From Gammaproteobacteria bacterium (lineage in GTDB: Bacteria; Pseudomonadota; Gammaproteobacteria; HK1): a stretch of 64,000 nucleotides of DNA. The notes under the pieces were generated by a model. That model searched no databases. It had not been told where the DNA came from and saw only the letters and a program-made list of their open reading frames with translations. The position numbers and the translations under genes are program-made. The stretch spans positions 33,147 to 97,146 of the forward strand of contig JAJFJT010000023.1 of the NCBI GenBank assembly GCA_021773795.1, read 5' to 3'. Every line of letters begins with the position of its first letter. Positions within the stretch are counted from its first letter, which is position 1. Below are positions 48,396 through 58,069 of the stretch, one piece after another.

Positions 48396-48905
48396 ATGAA
48401 CAGGAAGAGACAGTGCGGTTTTACTCTGGTCGAGTTGCTGGTCACCCTGGTTGTGGCATCGGTGCTGGCGACACTTGCGGTGCCCGCCTATCACGGGCTC
48501 ATCCGAGATACCCGCATGACCACCCAAATCAATGATTTTGTTGCCGCTTTACATTATGCGCGCAGCGAAGCGGTTAAACGCGGGAGTAACGTCAATCTTG
48601 ATGCTTTGAGCGTCACTACCGATTGGACCAGTGGTTGGCGCGCCTATGCGGATGCAGATGCCGATGGCGTGCAGGATGTGGGAGAGACGGATATACGCCG
48701 TGGTGACGCCCTTTCGGCTCCGCTGTCACTGACTGCTGGTCCGGCGGGTACCACCAGCATTCGCTACCGTCCCACTGGCACCATCACCTCGGTAAACCCC
48801 ATCACCTTTGATCTCTGTGATAGCAATGTCGCCGGTGAAACCGGTCGGCGGATCACCATCGCGGCTATCGGCCGCATCAGTATTGCCGATTTCACTTGCC
48901 CATGA
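48396..48905 (+). CDS. fimU: Type IV minor pilin, FimU/FimT (GspH domain)
   Basis: The short basic leader ends in Gly before FTLVELLVTLVVAS, the class IV prepilin cleavage and N-methylation site (G^F with Glu5), so PilD should process it. A GspH-type C-domain with two Cys follows. ATG 48396 sits 5-6 bases after GAGGA; GTG 48384 is less likely. Stop and pilV start overlap (ATGATGA). It is the first gene of a minor pilin operon. Confidence 0.88.
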   Translation: MNRKRQCGFTLVELLVTLVVASVLATLAVPAYHGLIRDTRMTTQINDFVAALHYARSEAVKRGSNVNLDALSVTTDWTSGWRAYADADADGVQDVGETDIRRGDALSAPLSLTAGPAGTTSIRYRPTGTITSVNPITFDLCDSNVAGETGRRITIAAIGRISIADFTCP

Positions 48906-49468
48906 TGAATCAAGCTATGAACCATCGTCATATTCAGGGGCTGAGCCTCATTGAGGTCATGGTGGCACTGATGATCCTCTCTATTGGCCTGCTGGGCATT
49001 GCCGGATTGCAGGTGGTCAGTATGCGTTCGAACCACGGCTCCTATGTGCGCGGGCAGGCCATCGTGCTGACCTACGACATGGCCGATCGAATGCGCGCCA
49101 ACAGCCTTGGGGTCAGGGATATCAACCTGAATGCGGTGAATTTCTATAATAGTTCCGACACGGGTGGCCAGTTCCAGGCAGCAGCCAATAACAGTTGTTC
49201 CGAGAGCTTTGGTACTGCGGCAACTACCTGTTCCGTTGCCCAGGTGGCGGCCAATGATCGCTTTGAGTGGCAGGCGGTTCTGGCTGCGCGCTTACCACAG
49301 GGACAGGGAACGGTTTGTCTCGATAGCACCCCCAATGACGGAACGGGTGTTGCTGGTGCCGGTTGCGATAACACGGGCAACGTATATGCCATCAAGGTCT
49401 GGTGGCAGGAAGTTGAACCCGATACCGGGCCGGTGAACAAGCGCTTTGTCATGAGGTTCCAGTTATGA
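48902..49468 (+). CDS. pilV: Type IV minor pilin PilV
   Basis: The prepilin motif QGLSLIEVMVALMILSIG (G^L, Glu5) is followed by LGIAGLQ and a Cys-rich C-domain, as in PilV. The start ATG 48902 overlaps the fimU stop; ATG 48905 or 48917 are possible. Its product joins the pilus tip priming complex. Operon overlap on both sides. Confidence 0.88.
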   Translation: MMNQAMNHRHIQGLSLIEVMVALMILSIGLLGIAGLQVVSMRSNHGSYVRGQAIVLTYDMADRMRANSLGVRDINLNAVNFYNSSDTGGQFQAAANNSCSESFGTAATTCSVAQVAANDRFEWQAVLAARLPQGQGTVCLDSTPNDGTGVAGAGCDNTGNVYAIKVWWQEVEPDTGPVNKRFVMRFQL

Positions 49469-50232
49469 GCTGCCGATTCCGGGGCGGGGCGTTTCGTATG
49501 GATGGCTTATCGCTGCCAGAATTGATGGTGGCACTGGTTATCAGCCTGCTGGTGATGGGCGGTGTGATGCAGATATTTGTCAGTAACCGTCAGAGCTTCC
49601 GCATCGAGACTAATCTTGGGCGGGTTCAGGAAAATAGCCGCTATGCACTGGAGCAGTTGTCGCGTGTGGTGCGCATGACTGGTTACCAGGGTAATAGTGC
49701 CAACCAGTGGGTGTTGGGCCCTCTGACCGCGGCCAATGGCGGTGTGGTGCCGCTCGCCGGTACCGAAGACGATGTCAATAATTCCGATTCCGTTACGATG
49801 ATTTATCGAGGTACGGATGATGGTTTGATCAAGGATTGCCACGGCAATGCGGTGGCTACCGCAACCACGGTATGGAACCGTTTTTCTCTGAGTGCCAATG
49901 ACGAGTTGCAATGTGGGGTCAGTACAGATGCCGGAGCCAACTGGAACACTCTGGTGTTGGTGGATGGGGTGGAGGCGTTGCACGTTCTTTATGGCGAGGA
50001 TACAGATAATGACGACAGCGCCAATCGTTACGTGTCGGCACCTAATGTAGCGGATATGGATACGGTGGTCAGCCTGCGGGTTGGTTTGCTGCTGGCAACC
50101 CAGGATGATGCGCTTGCGCTCGCCATTGGTGCTGCCACTACGGGATTACTCAACGAAACAGTTAATCACGGTGCCGATCGGCGCCTGCGGCGAGTCGTGT
50201 TTACCACCATCAATCTGCGCAATCATCTATGA
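49465..50232 (+). CDS. pilW: Type IV minor pilin PilW
   Basis: After a 13-residue basic leader comes DGLSLPELMVALVISLLVMG with the G^L site and Glu5. The region ENSRYALEQLSRVVRMTGYQG, cited in parts, is typical for PilW. At 255 residues it fits. ATG overlaps the pilV stop (ATGA). The pilX gene follows. Confidence 0.9.
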   Translation: MSCRFRGGAFRMDGLSLPELMVALVISLLVMGGVMQIFVSNRQSFRIETNLGRVQENSRYALEQLSRVVRMTGYQGNSANQWVLGPLTAANGGVVPLAGTEDDVNNSDSVTMIYRGTDDGLIKDCHGNAVATATTVWNRFSLSANDELQCGVSTDAGANWNTLVLVDGVEALHVLYGEDTDNDDSANRYVSAPNVADMDTVVSLRVGLLLATQDDALALAIGAATTGLLNETVNHGADRRLRRVVFTTINLRNHL

Positions 50233-50246
50233 GGAGGCCGGGCTAT

Positions 50247-50792
50247 ATGAGCTCCTGCATACAAACCGAAGACTCTCAGCACGGTGCGGTGCTCGTGGTT
50301 TCGCTGATGATTCTCCTGCTGATGACCCTGCTTGGGGTCACCGCTATGCGCACGGCCAATTTTGAACTGGTGATGGCGACCAACACGCAGGCTCGGACTT
50401 CAGCCATGGCCGTGGCGGAAAATGCCTTGGTAGACGGGGAACTGGATATCACCACTAACTACGGTGGCACCCCGCTCTTTGATTGGTCCGCGGACACTAC
50501 TGATGGCATGTACATTATTGGGGATGCCGTGCAGGGGGTTGCCGGTGGCACGATCCTTAATGATGTGAGTTGGGAGGGTGCCGATCAGAGTGCCGATGGC
50601 TTCAAAGATGGGCCTAGCGGCGGCAAATATACACTTGAGTATCTCGGCCCGTTTACCACGGCGGGTGCCTCCCTCACCCTTGGGGGCGGTGCTGGTGCAG
50701 ACAAGCGCTACCTGTATCGAATATCGGGACGCGGAGAATTTGGCAAAGGGGGGACGCGCTTTGTTCAGTCCATATATGCAACCCGGGATTAG
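50247..50792 (+). CDS. pilX: Type IV minor pilin-like PilX
   Basis: This carries the PilX-type pattern QHGAVLVVSLMILLLMTLLG, cited up to the hydrophobic helix, with Ala rather than Phe after Gly and no Glu5, as in known PilX. RTANFELVMATNTQARTSAM is also typical. GAGGAGG at 50232 lies 8 bases before ATG 50247, favouring it over ATG 50229, which overlaps pilW. Role: tip complex and pilus assembly. Confidence 0.88.
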   Translation: MSSCIQTEDSQHGAVLVVSLMILLLMTLLGVTAMRTANFELVMATNTQARTSAMAVAENALVDGELDITTNYGGTPLFDWSADTTDGMYIIGDAVQGVAGGTILNDVSWEGADQSADGFKDGPSGGKYTLEYLGPFTTAGASLTLGGGAGADKRYLYRISGRGEFGKGGTRFVQSIYATRD

Positions 50793-50866
50793 CCAAAGTC
50801 AGGAGAGCTCGTTAGAAGCTGCCTGCCGGTATCTATCCATTATTTGGGTTGGGAAAAGGTGACATC

Positions 50867-53800
50867 ATGAAACGACCGATTAAACAAATAGGCCTCATCG
50901 TCTCGCTTACCCTGGCAGCGATCATTGCCTTGTTTGCCGCCAATTTCTTCCAGCCCACCAACCAGCCCTTTGGCTATGTTGCGGGGCCGGTGGGAAGCAG
51001 CGGTAATCTGGCCTCGGGCAGCGAGCGTATCTTCGCGCCCTGGTTTGAGAATGGCACCTTTGGTGGCGATCTGCTGGCTATTCCCATCGCCGCTGATGGC
51101 ACCCCGGGTTTCACTACGCCTGTGTGGCGTGCCCAGCTCAGACTGGCCAACCAACACTGGAATACCGGGCGTTTTATCGCGACCACCGATGGTGCGGGCA
51201 CCGTGGTGCCTTTTGGCTGGGATATGCTGACTGCGGCTCAACGTACCTTGGTTGATCCGGTGGTTGCAGCCAATGCCGGGCTTACGGCCCGTACCGACAG
51301 CCCGATTCTCAATTTTATTCGTGGTGATCGCAGTAATGAGATCGCCAATGGCGGCACCCTGCGGGATCGCTCTACCGTGATGGCGGATATTATCCACATG
51401 CAGCCAGCCTATGTGCAGGCGCCGAGTGCCGGTTTTACTTTTGATGGGTATCCCGCCTTTGCGGTGGCCAATGCCGCGCGCAGCCCACGAGTCTATGCTG
51501 GTGCTAATGGCGGCATGCTACATGCTTTTGATGGCGATACGGGTGACGAGGTTTTTGCCTTCGTGCCCTCTCCCGTATACGCAAATCTGAGTAATCTCAG
51601 CAAAACTCCCTATAACCATCGCTACTTTGTAGATGGCCGTCTCAATGCGGCTGACGTTTTCTATGGTGGTGCTTGGCATACCGTCGTGGTGGCCGGCCTT
51701 GGTGCCGGTGGCCAGGGTTATTTTGCCCTTGATGTCACCTCTGCCGGAGCCATAACCTCCGAGGACAATACGGCCAGCGGTGCAGGCAGCAAGGTGCTAT
51801 GGGAGTTTACCGAGGCCACCGATGCGAACATCGGCTATACCTACGGACGGCCTTCGGTTGTGCGGCTGGAATCCAGTGGTCAGTGGGCGGTTATCGCGGC
51901 TAACGGCTATGTGAACAGCGCGGATTTTGGGGATACGGTGGGCGATATCATCGGGGATGGTAAGGCCTATCTCTACGCTATTAATGTTCAGACCGGTGCT
52001 TTGCTTGGAAAGATCGCTGTTAGTGATGCGAGCGACACCGTTAATAACCCCAATGGCCTGAGTAGCCCTACGGTGATTGACGCCGATGGTGACTTCAAGG
52101 GCGATACGGTCTACGCGGCGGACATCAAGGGTAATCTGTGGAAGTTCGATATCAGCACGGCGCCCGGCACTTGGACTGCGGCCAATGCTACCTTGCTCTT
52201 CAGCGCCACCGATGATGCGGGCGCGGCACAGAGCATTACTACCGCACCCGAGGTGACCTTTCACCCGGATACCGGCTTCTTGATTTATGTGGGTACCGGA
52301 CGACTTTACGACACGGATGATGTCGAGAGTATTTCACCCCAGACAGAGACCATCTACGCCATTTGGGATAAGCCTGCAGCCACCTTTCCGGTACCACGAT
52401 CCAGCCTGCTGGCGCAGAGCCTGACGGAGAAGACTCATTCCAATGGCATTCGTGTGCGTGTCGCCAGCAATGGCCCGCTGGATACCAGTAGTAATCCCAT
52501 CGCTATGGACTGGTCGGTCTACCGTGGCTGGCGTACGAATCTGCCGGTAGCTGGCGAGCGTTTGCTTACCGACCCGATACTACGTGACAAGCGTCTGCAG
52601 TTTTTGACCGTAAACCCGATTATTGCTAGCGGCGAGAACTGGTTTACCCAGCTCGATTTTCTCAAAGGTGGTGCGCCGGCCAAGATCATTATGGATATCA
52701 CTGGCGATCAGAATCTGACCCAGTCAGATAACGTGGACGGCAATGGTAATGCCAATATGGACGAACCCGAGGATCGGGTGGTGTCCCAGCACCAGAGTTT
52801 TGGTCTTGCCTCCCAGCCCCTCATCGCATCTTTGAGCGCTACCAAAGACACGGCCCTGATAAATCATCTCAACGCCATCGATCCGGCAGTGGTACCGCCA
52901 GTGACCAACGATCCGGGTGATGTCGGTCTGCGTGGTGGGCATTTCGACCTGGACACCTCCTCGCAGATCTATGCCTTTGACGCGGGTAGTACAGACCAGC
53001 ACGAGCATCAGTGGGATGACAAGACTGGCCTCACTACCGTGGATTTCATGAATATCGTGCTCTGTTCCGGCTACAACCCCAAGAACGATCCGCCCCCTCC
53101 GCCGTGTATAGCCGATCCGAATCTTTACCAGAACCACACGGGCTTCAACGACATCGACGAACAGATCACGGATCCTACCAAGCAATTTATTCTTACTCTG
53201 GGTAATGCGGCCCTTTCCACCGGCGGTGTAATCGAGATTAATGGTGCCTCCATGGGGGTGGTGACCTACGAGAATCTGGTGGCCCAGCATATTGCGGGAA
53301 CCAAGCTCCTAACGGTCTACCAGCTGGGGCCGAATCCGCCGGCCGGGGTGCAGCAGCTCACCAGCCTGAAGATCAGCTTTGATGCCAATGCGATCTTCCA
53401 GGGTGGTCTCATCGGTACCGAGACCGGTTGCGTGCGTGGCAATGATACGGCTCCAAATGGTGAATACCGCAACGGTGCACTATTGCTTCAGGCACTGGAT
53501 GCGAGCCAGGCGGTGGGTAATACCATTGATCCCGCCATGCACTACGCCACCAGTGGCCTGCTGTGGGAAGCCACCATCTTCTGGCACTGGAAAGCGGGCT
53601 GCTACAGTGATGCTGGTTGGCAGGCGAGTTGGAATGATTGTGTTGTTGCCGGCAATATCTGCAACTGCATCAAGCCCGAGGACCACCCGGAACTCTGTGG
53701 TACTGGTACCACGACCACCACCACGACCACTAGTGGCACAACCACCACCAGTGGCACCACCGGCGTGGGTGGTTGCACCATCACCCAGACCTTCCCTAAT

Positions 53801-54877
53801 CCTTTGGTATGGGACTTGGAATTCCAAGAGCGATTGTGTTCAGGGGGGGGTGGGCAGACCTATGAGTATGAATTGGTGCTCGATAAGGATATTACCGATG
53901 AGCAGTTCACCCTCACGGTCCATTACAACAGTGGTTCTGCTGAGACCGTGAGCTTTGATGCCACCAGTATCTTCAATAATGTCCAGAGCGGTTCACCGCT
54001 ACAGCTGGATCTCACCAGCCTTGACTTCAAGGACGAAAAGATAAAGAAGGTGAAGCTGAGGAATATCGGTGCGAGCGATCTCACCATCAACCGTATTGAT
54101 CTTACCTGGACCGATGGAACATCGGGCCAGTTTCTGGACGAGGTAAAGCAAAAGAATCCGTCCAAGGTGACCTACGACTCCGATTTGCCGTCGGGTTCGA
54201 CGGCGGATCAGGCCATCAACCTCACCCTGCCCGGTTCGGCGGCAGGGGGGAGTTGCAGCTATGACCTCACCGTTGATTATATCGATACTTCAGGTAACCC
54301 CGGACAATCCACCCTCAGCTTTGACGAGGGCCTTGCTGGTATCGGTGGCAACCCGGTAGAGATCGACCTGGACGAGGCGAGCCTGGATGGCCCGAAGGAA
54401 AAGGTCCGGGATATTCGCATCCGTGCCTTGGGCGAGGGTGCCTTTCTCATCACCAGCATCAATCTGAGCTGGAGTGGAGCACCTGCGGGGCAGCAACTGC
54501 TGAAGATCAAGGACAGCACCGGCAATACCTTTGATATCTTCTCGGGTGGCACCAGTTCTCCAGTCACCATCAATGGCCCATCATCTCCAGACTTTCCAAT
54601 CTTCCCCGGGCTGCCAGTGGGTGGACTCACCGAGAGCGGGGATTGTCCGGATGAGGGTAGTTCTACAACCAGTGGTGGTGGTACCACCACGACCTCTAGT
54701 GGAGGCAGTACGACTACGACGACAACCTCGACGACGAGCACTACCAGTGGCAGTACCAGCAGTTCTGGTGGTACGGATCCCGTTAATGCCATTGACCCTG
54801 GTTTCAACGTTACCAACACCACTGGTAGCGGTGACAACCAGACCGGTCGTCTGCTGTGGCGGGAGATTATTCGCTAA
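50867..54877 (+). CDS. pilY1: PilY1-like pilus tip adhesin with extended C-terminus
   Basis: The 1336-residue exported protein has an N-terminal hydrophobic helix and a PilY1 beta-propeller (about residues 175-620) with PRVYAGANGGMLHAFD, PYNHRYFVDG and a calcium-type loop DADGDFKGD near residue 405. The von Willebrand A domain usual at the N-terminus appears absent; only about 150 residues precede the propeller. The C-terminus adds some 390 residues: two similar beta modules between Thr/Ser/Gly-rich linkers (about 946-966 and 1265-1303). AAGGTG precedes ATG 50867. It closes the minor pilin operon; pilE is not adjacent. Expected role: surface adhesion and pilus dynamics. Confidence 0.9.
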   Translation: MKRPIKQIGLIVSLTLAAIIALFAANFFQPTNQPFGYVAGPVGSSGNLASGSERIFAPWFENGTFGGDLLAIPIAADGTPGFTTPVWRAQLRLANQHWNTGRFIATTDGAGTVVPFGWDMLTAAQRTLVDPVVAANAGLTARTDSPILNFIRGDRSNEIANGGTLRDRSTVMADIIHMQPAYVQAPSAGFTFDGYPAFAVANAARSPRVYAGANGGMLHAFDGDTGDEVFAFVPSPVYANLSNLSKTPYNHRYFVDGRLNAADVFYGGAWHTVVVAGLGAGGQGYFALDVTSAGAITSEDNTASGAGSKVLWEFTEATDANIGYTYGRPSVVRLESSGQWAVIAANGYVNSADFGDTVGDIIGDGKAYLYAINVQTGALLGKIAVSDASDTVNNPNGLSSPTVIDADGDFKGDTVYAADIKGNLWKFDISTAPGTWTAANATLLFSATDDAGAAQSITTAPEVTFHPDTGFLIYVGTGRLYDTDDVESISPQTETIYAIWDKPAATFPVPRSSLLAQSLTEKTHSNGIRVRVASNGPLDTSSNPIAMDWSVYRGWRTNLPVAGERLLTDPILRDKRLQFLTVNPIIASGENWFTQLDFLKGGAPAKIIMDITGDQNLTQSDNVDGNGNANMDEPEDRVVSQHQSFGLASQPLIASLSATKDTALINHLNAIDPAVVPPVTNDPGDVGLRGGHFDLDTSSQIYAFDAGSTDQHEHQWDDKTGLTTVDFMNIVLCSGYNPKNDPPPPPCIADPNLYQNHTGFNDIDEQITDPTKQFILTLGNAALSTGGVIEINGASMGVVTYENLVAQHIAGTKLLTVYQLGPNPPAGVQQLTSLKISFDANAIFQGGLIGTETGCVRGNDTAPNGEYRNGALLLQALDASQAVGNTIDPAMHYATSGLLWEATIFWHWKAGCYSDAGWQASWNDCVVAGNICNCIKPEDHPELCGTGTTTTTTTTSGTTTTSGTTGVGGCTITQTFPNPLVWDLEFQERLCSGGGGQTYEYELVLDKDITDEQFTLTVHYNSGSAETVSFDATSIFNNVQSGSPLQLDLTSLDFKDEKIKKVKLRNIGASDLTINRIDLTWTDGTSGQFLDEVKQKNPSKVTYDSDLPSGSTADQAINLTLPGSAAGGSCSYDLTVDYIDTSGNPGQSTLSFDEGLAGIGGNPVEIDLDEASLDGPKEKVRDIRIRALGEGAFLITSINLSWSGAPAGQQLLKIKDSTGNTFDIFSGGTSSPVTINGPSSPDFPIFPGLPVGGLTESGDCPDEGSSTTSGGGTTTTSSGGSTTTTTTSTTSTTSGSTSSSGGTDPVNAIDPGFNVTNTTGSGDNQTGRLLWREIIR

Positions 54878-55150
54878 CGAGCGGAGCGCCATTGCTCCTG
54901 GGTAATATTCCGGCTCCGCGTATTGTGGGGCCGGAGTGGCCCACTCTGATTCTGTTAACTAAGCTCGCCTGGCGATAGTGGTTTCTATAGGGCTTTTTCG
55001 CGCAGTGTCTGGCCCGAGTCTTATCCGTAACAATCTGCATATATGCACTGAGTCGTCGATCGGCTGTATTGCAATCCTAGTGCAGACTTGAGTGGCGCGG
55101 CCTTGTTGCCCATTGACCCCTTTCTCCTTGGTATCTATAGTGTTCACCCC

Positions 55151-55771
55151 ATGAACGAGCTCGATCGAGAGGAAGCCCTGACCTTGGGGATCCTCGAGGC
55201 TATCGAAGAGGGAAATGACGTTACCCAGCGCCGTCTGGCGCGCCGGCTCGACGTCGCCCTTGGGCTTGCAAATTCCTATCTCAAGCGTTGCGCACGCAAG
55301 GGTCTGATAAAGATTCAACAAGCGCCCGCCAACCGTTACCTCTACTATCTGACCCCACAAGGCTTTGCCGAGAAAGGCCGCCTCACCGCGCGCTATTTGT
55401 CCTATTCCTTCTCCTTTTACCGCCAGGCGGGAGAGTCGTGCACGCAACTTTTTTCGCAATGTCGCAGCCAGGGTTGGAATCGGGTTCTGCTCTGCGGGGC
55501 ATCGGAGTTGGCGGAAATTGCCTCTCTGCGTGCCCTGGAGGCCGGTGTAGAGGTGGTGGGAATTCTGGATCGAAGCAGTAGGGAAGAGCGTTTTCTCGGC
55601 CATGAAGTGAAAGATTCCATTGAGGCGTGTGGCAACTTTCACGCCTGCGTACTCACGGAACTTTCAGAGCCACAGGAAAGCCTGTGTTACCTCGCGGACC
55701 GAGTGCCGTCAGGACGGATACTGGTGCCGGGAATTCTCGGCATTAAGCAAGAGTCGCAAGTAATGCAATAA
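55151..55771 (+). CDS. Winged-helix regulator of polysaccharide locus with Rossmann-like C-domain
   Basis: Residues 1-95 form a winged helix-turn-helix (ILEAIEEG, TQRRLARRLDVALGLANSYLKR, cited in parts, RYLYYLTPQGFAEK) like regulators at the head of capsule and EPS loci. The C-terminal part (RVLLCGASELAEIASLRALE, EVVGILD) looks like a Rossmann nucleotide-binding fold. A DNA-binding sensor of a sugar-nucleotide or redox state is conceivable; that is inference. The ATG at 55151 lacks a clear ribosome binding site; a TTG at 55088 is the upstream limit. The gmd operon begins 170 bases downstream. Confidence 0.72.
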   Translation: MNELDREEALTLGILEAIEEGNDVTQRRLARRLDVALGLANSYLKRCARKGLIKIQQAPANRYLYYLTPQGFAEKGRLTARYLSYSFSFYRQAGESCTQLFSQCRSQGWNRVLLCGASELAEIASLRALEAGVEVVGILDRSSREERFLGHEVKDSIEACGNFHACVLTELSEPQESLCYLADRVPSGRILVPGILGIKQESQVMQ

Positions 55772-55941
55772 CGGTTCCAGAGAGGGAGCCGAGAGACCGT
55801 TTTGCCATGTGGGCCGTGTGCTTGCAGGGCGGTAGCGTGCCTGAATTGCAGAGTAGGACAGAGCATGACGGATACTCCGAGAAATGCCTGGTTGCAGCGC
55901 AATAGCGCGATTTCTCATAACTATTCCGGGGACACCATAGA

Positions 55942-57024
55942 ATGAAGCGAGCGTTAATTACGGGAATTACAGGGCAGGATGGAGCGTATCTTGCAGAGTT
56001 CCTGCTAAAGAAAGGTTATGAGGTTCACGGAATCAAGCGTCGTAGTTCCCTGTTCAATACTGACCGAATTGACCATCTTTACCAGGACCCGCATATTCCT
56101 GACCGTCGTTTAATTCTCCATCATGGTGATATGACGGACTCCTCAAGCCTGCTTAGAATCATGCAGCAGGTTCAGCCCGATGAAATTTACAATCTGGCCG
56201 CTCAATCGCATGTTGCGGTTTCATTCGAAGAGCCTGAATACACCGCCAACTCAGATGCCATCGGGCCATTACGTGTGCTTGAAGCAATTCGTATCCTCGG
56301 CCTGGAAAAGAAAAGCCGTTTTTACCAGGCTTCTACCTCGGAGTTATTCGGGAAGGTGCAGGAAAGTCCACAGAAGGAGACCACGCCCTTCTATCCGCGT
56401 TCACCCTATGCCGTGGCCAAGCTCTATGCCTACTGGATTACGGTGAATTACCGTGAGGCGTACGGGATCTATGCTTGCAATGGGATCCTTTTCAATCACG
56501 AGTCCCCGGTGCGTGGCGAAACCTTCGTTACCAGAAAGATCACCCGAGCATTAGCGCGCATCAAGCTGGGTCTGCAAGATTGCCTGTATCTTGGAAATCT
56601 GGATTCTCTCCGTGACTGGGGACATGCCAAGGACTACGTCGAGATGCAGTGGTTGATGTTGCAACAGGAAGAGCCAGAGGATTTTGTGATTGCCACGGGC
56701 GTCCAATACTCAGTACGAGACTTTGTAAACGTTGCAGCGAAAGAATTGGGTATCGTCGTTCAGTGGAAAGGTACGGGTGTTGATGAGAAAGGCTATAACG
56801 AGAAGGGAAACTGTATCGTTGAAGTTGATCCCAGATACTTTAGGCCCACGGAAGTAGAAACACTACTTGGCGACCCGTCAAAGGCTAAGGATAGGCTGGG
56901 ATGGACTCCAAAGATTAGTTTTCAGGAATTGGTCGAGGAGATGGTTCGGGAGGACCTTAAGCAGGCCGAGTGCGACGAACTAGTGAAACGCCATGGGTTT
57001 AGTGCTTACGATTATCATGAGTAA
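55942..57024 (+). CDS. gmd: GDP-mannose 4,6-dehydratase
   Basis: This SDR enzyme converts GDP-mannose to GDP-4-keto-6-deoxymannose. [16 protein letters not shown] binds [16 protein letters not shown] and the YxxxK pair in [12 protein letters not shown] are the catalytic block; [16 protein letters not shown] is a Gmd hallmark. The 360 residues fit. Paired with fcl downstream (6-9 bases), it gives GDP-fucose or a related 6-deoxyhexose for surface polysaccharide. Confidence 0.95.
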   Translation: MKRALITGITGQDGAYLAEFLLKKGYEVHGIKRRSSLFNTDRIDHLYQDPHIPDRRLILHHGDMTDSSSLLRIMQQVQPDEIYNLAAQSHVAVSFEEPEYTANSDAIGPLRVLEAIRILGLEKKSRFYQASTSELFGKVQESPQKETTPFYPRSPYAVAKLYAYWITVNYREAYGIYACNGILFNHESPVRGETFVTRKITRALARIKLGLQDCLYLGNLDSLRDWGHAKDYVEMQWLMLQQEEPEDFVIATGVQYSVRDFVNVAAKELGIVVQWKGTGVDEKGYNEKGNCIVEVDPRYFRPTEVETLLGDPSKAKDRLGWTPKISFQELVEEMVREDLKQAECDELVKRHGFSAYDYHE

Positions 57025-57033
57025 TCTGGTGTG

Positions 57034-58002
57034 ATGGAGAAAGAGGCAAGAATATACGTCGCAGGACACCGTGGGCTGGTGGGAGCATCAATTGTTCGCA
57101 ATCTCAGGGACAAAGATTATAAAAATATTCTTGTGAGAACTCATTCCGAACTCAACCTGATACGGCAGCAGGAGGTGGATAACTTCTTTGTTTCGGAGAA
57201 GCCTGATTACGTATTCCTGGCGGCAGCAAAAGTAGGCGGGATATATGCGAATAATACTTATCCAGCGGATTTCATTTATGACAATATCATGATTGAAGCC
57301 AATGTGATTGATGCAGCATTCAGGAATCAGGTGAAGAAATTATTGTTCCTTGGAAGTTCATGCATTTATCCAAAAAATGCGGGGCAGCCAATGAGGGAAA
57401 ATCAGTTGTTGACCGCTCCACTTGAACCCACAAATGAGCCCTATGCAATTTCCAAGATTGCCGGAATTAAGTTGTGTGAATCATACAACCGTCAGCATGG
57501 AACTGATTACCGTTCCATCATGCCTACAAATCTATATGGCCCGGGTGATAACTACGATCCTCTAAATAGTCATGTTATTCCCGCTCTTATAAGAAAGTTT
57601 CATGAAGCAAAGGTGTCGGGCGCAGAGAATGTGAAAGTCTGGGGTACAGGAAAGCCAAAAAGGGAGTTTTTGTTTGTAGATGATATGGCAGAAGCGAGTG
57701 TTTTGGTTATGAATCTGAGTAAGGAAAGTTATGAGGATAATACTGAAGCAATGTTATCTCACATTAATGTTGGCTCAGGTTACGATATTTCAATAGCAGA
57801 ATTATCTGTGGCTGTGAAACATATTACGGGGTATGGGGGGGCTATAGTCTTCGAGCCCGACAAGCCAGACGGAACAAGCCGAAAGCTTATGGATATAGGT
57901 CGTATCTCACTCGTTGGCTGGCATGCAAAAACTACACTCGAACATGGATTAAGAAGTGCATACGACGATTTTCTTATGCGAGTTAAAAACTCGTCTATTT
58001 GA
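57034..58002 (+). CDS. fcl: GDP-L-fucose synthase
   Basis: This epimerase/reductase completes GDP-fucose synthesis from the Gmd product. Seen are [35 protein letters not shown], the YAISKIAG catalytic Tyr/Lys and [15 protein letters not shown] 57034 is preferred to GTG 57031. Composition becomes more AT-rich from here on, pointing to an acquired sugar cluster. Confidence 0.95.
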   Translation: MEKEARIYVAGHRGLVGASIVRNLRDKDYKNILVRTHSELNLIRQQEVDNFFVSEKPDYVFLAAAKVGGIYANNTYPADFIYDNIMIEANVIDAAFRNQVKKLLFLGSSCIYPKNAGQPMRENQLLTAPLEPTNEPYAISKIAGIKLCESYNRQHGTDYRSIMPTNLYGPGDNYDPLNSHVIPALIRKFHEAKVSGAENVKVWGTGKPKREFLFVDDMAEASVLVMNLSKESYEDNTEAMLSHINVGSGYDISIAELSVAVKHITGYGGAIVFEPDKPDGTSRKLMDIGRISLVGWHAKTTLEHGLRSAYDDFLMRVKNSSI

Positions 58003-58069
58003 GCGGAAATAGCGCAGCCATACATGACTGTAGCCCCTAAATGTTATATGCACTGCATGGAAGATATCC

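Noticed and set aside
53480..53827. Thr/Gly/Val-rich open frames opposite and beside the PilY1 linkers
   Set aside because: They result from the repetitive ACC/GGT linker codons and are not independent genes.
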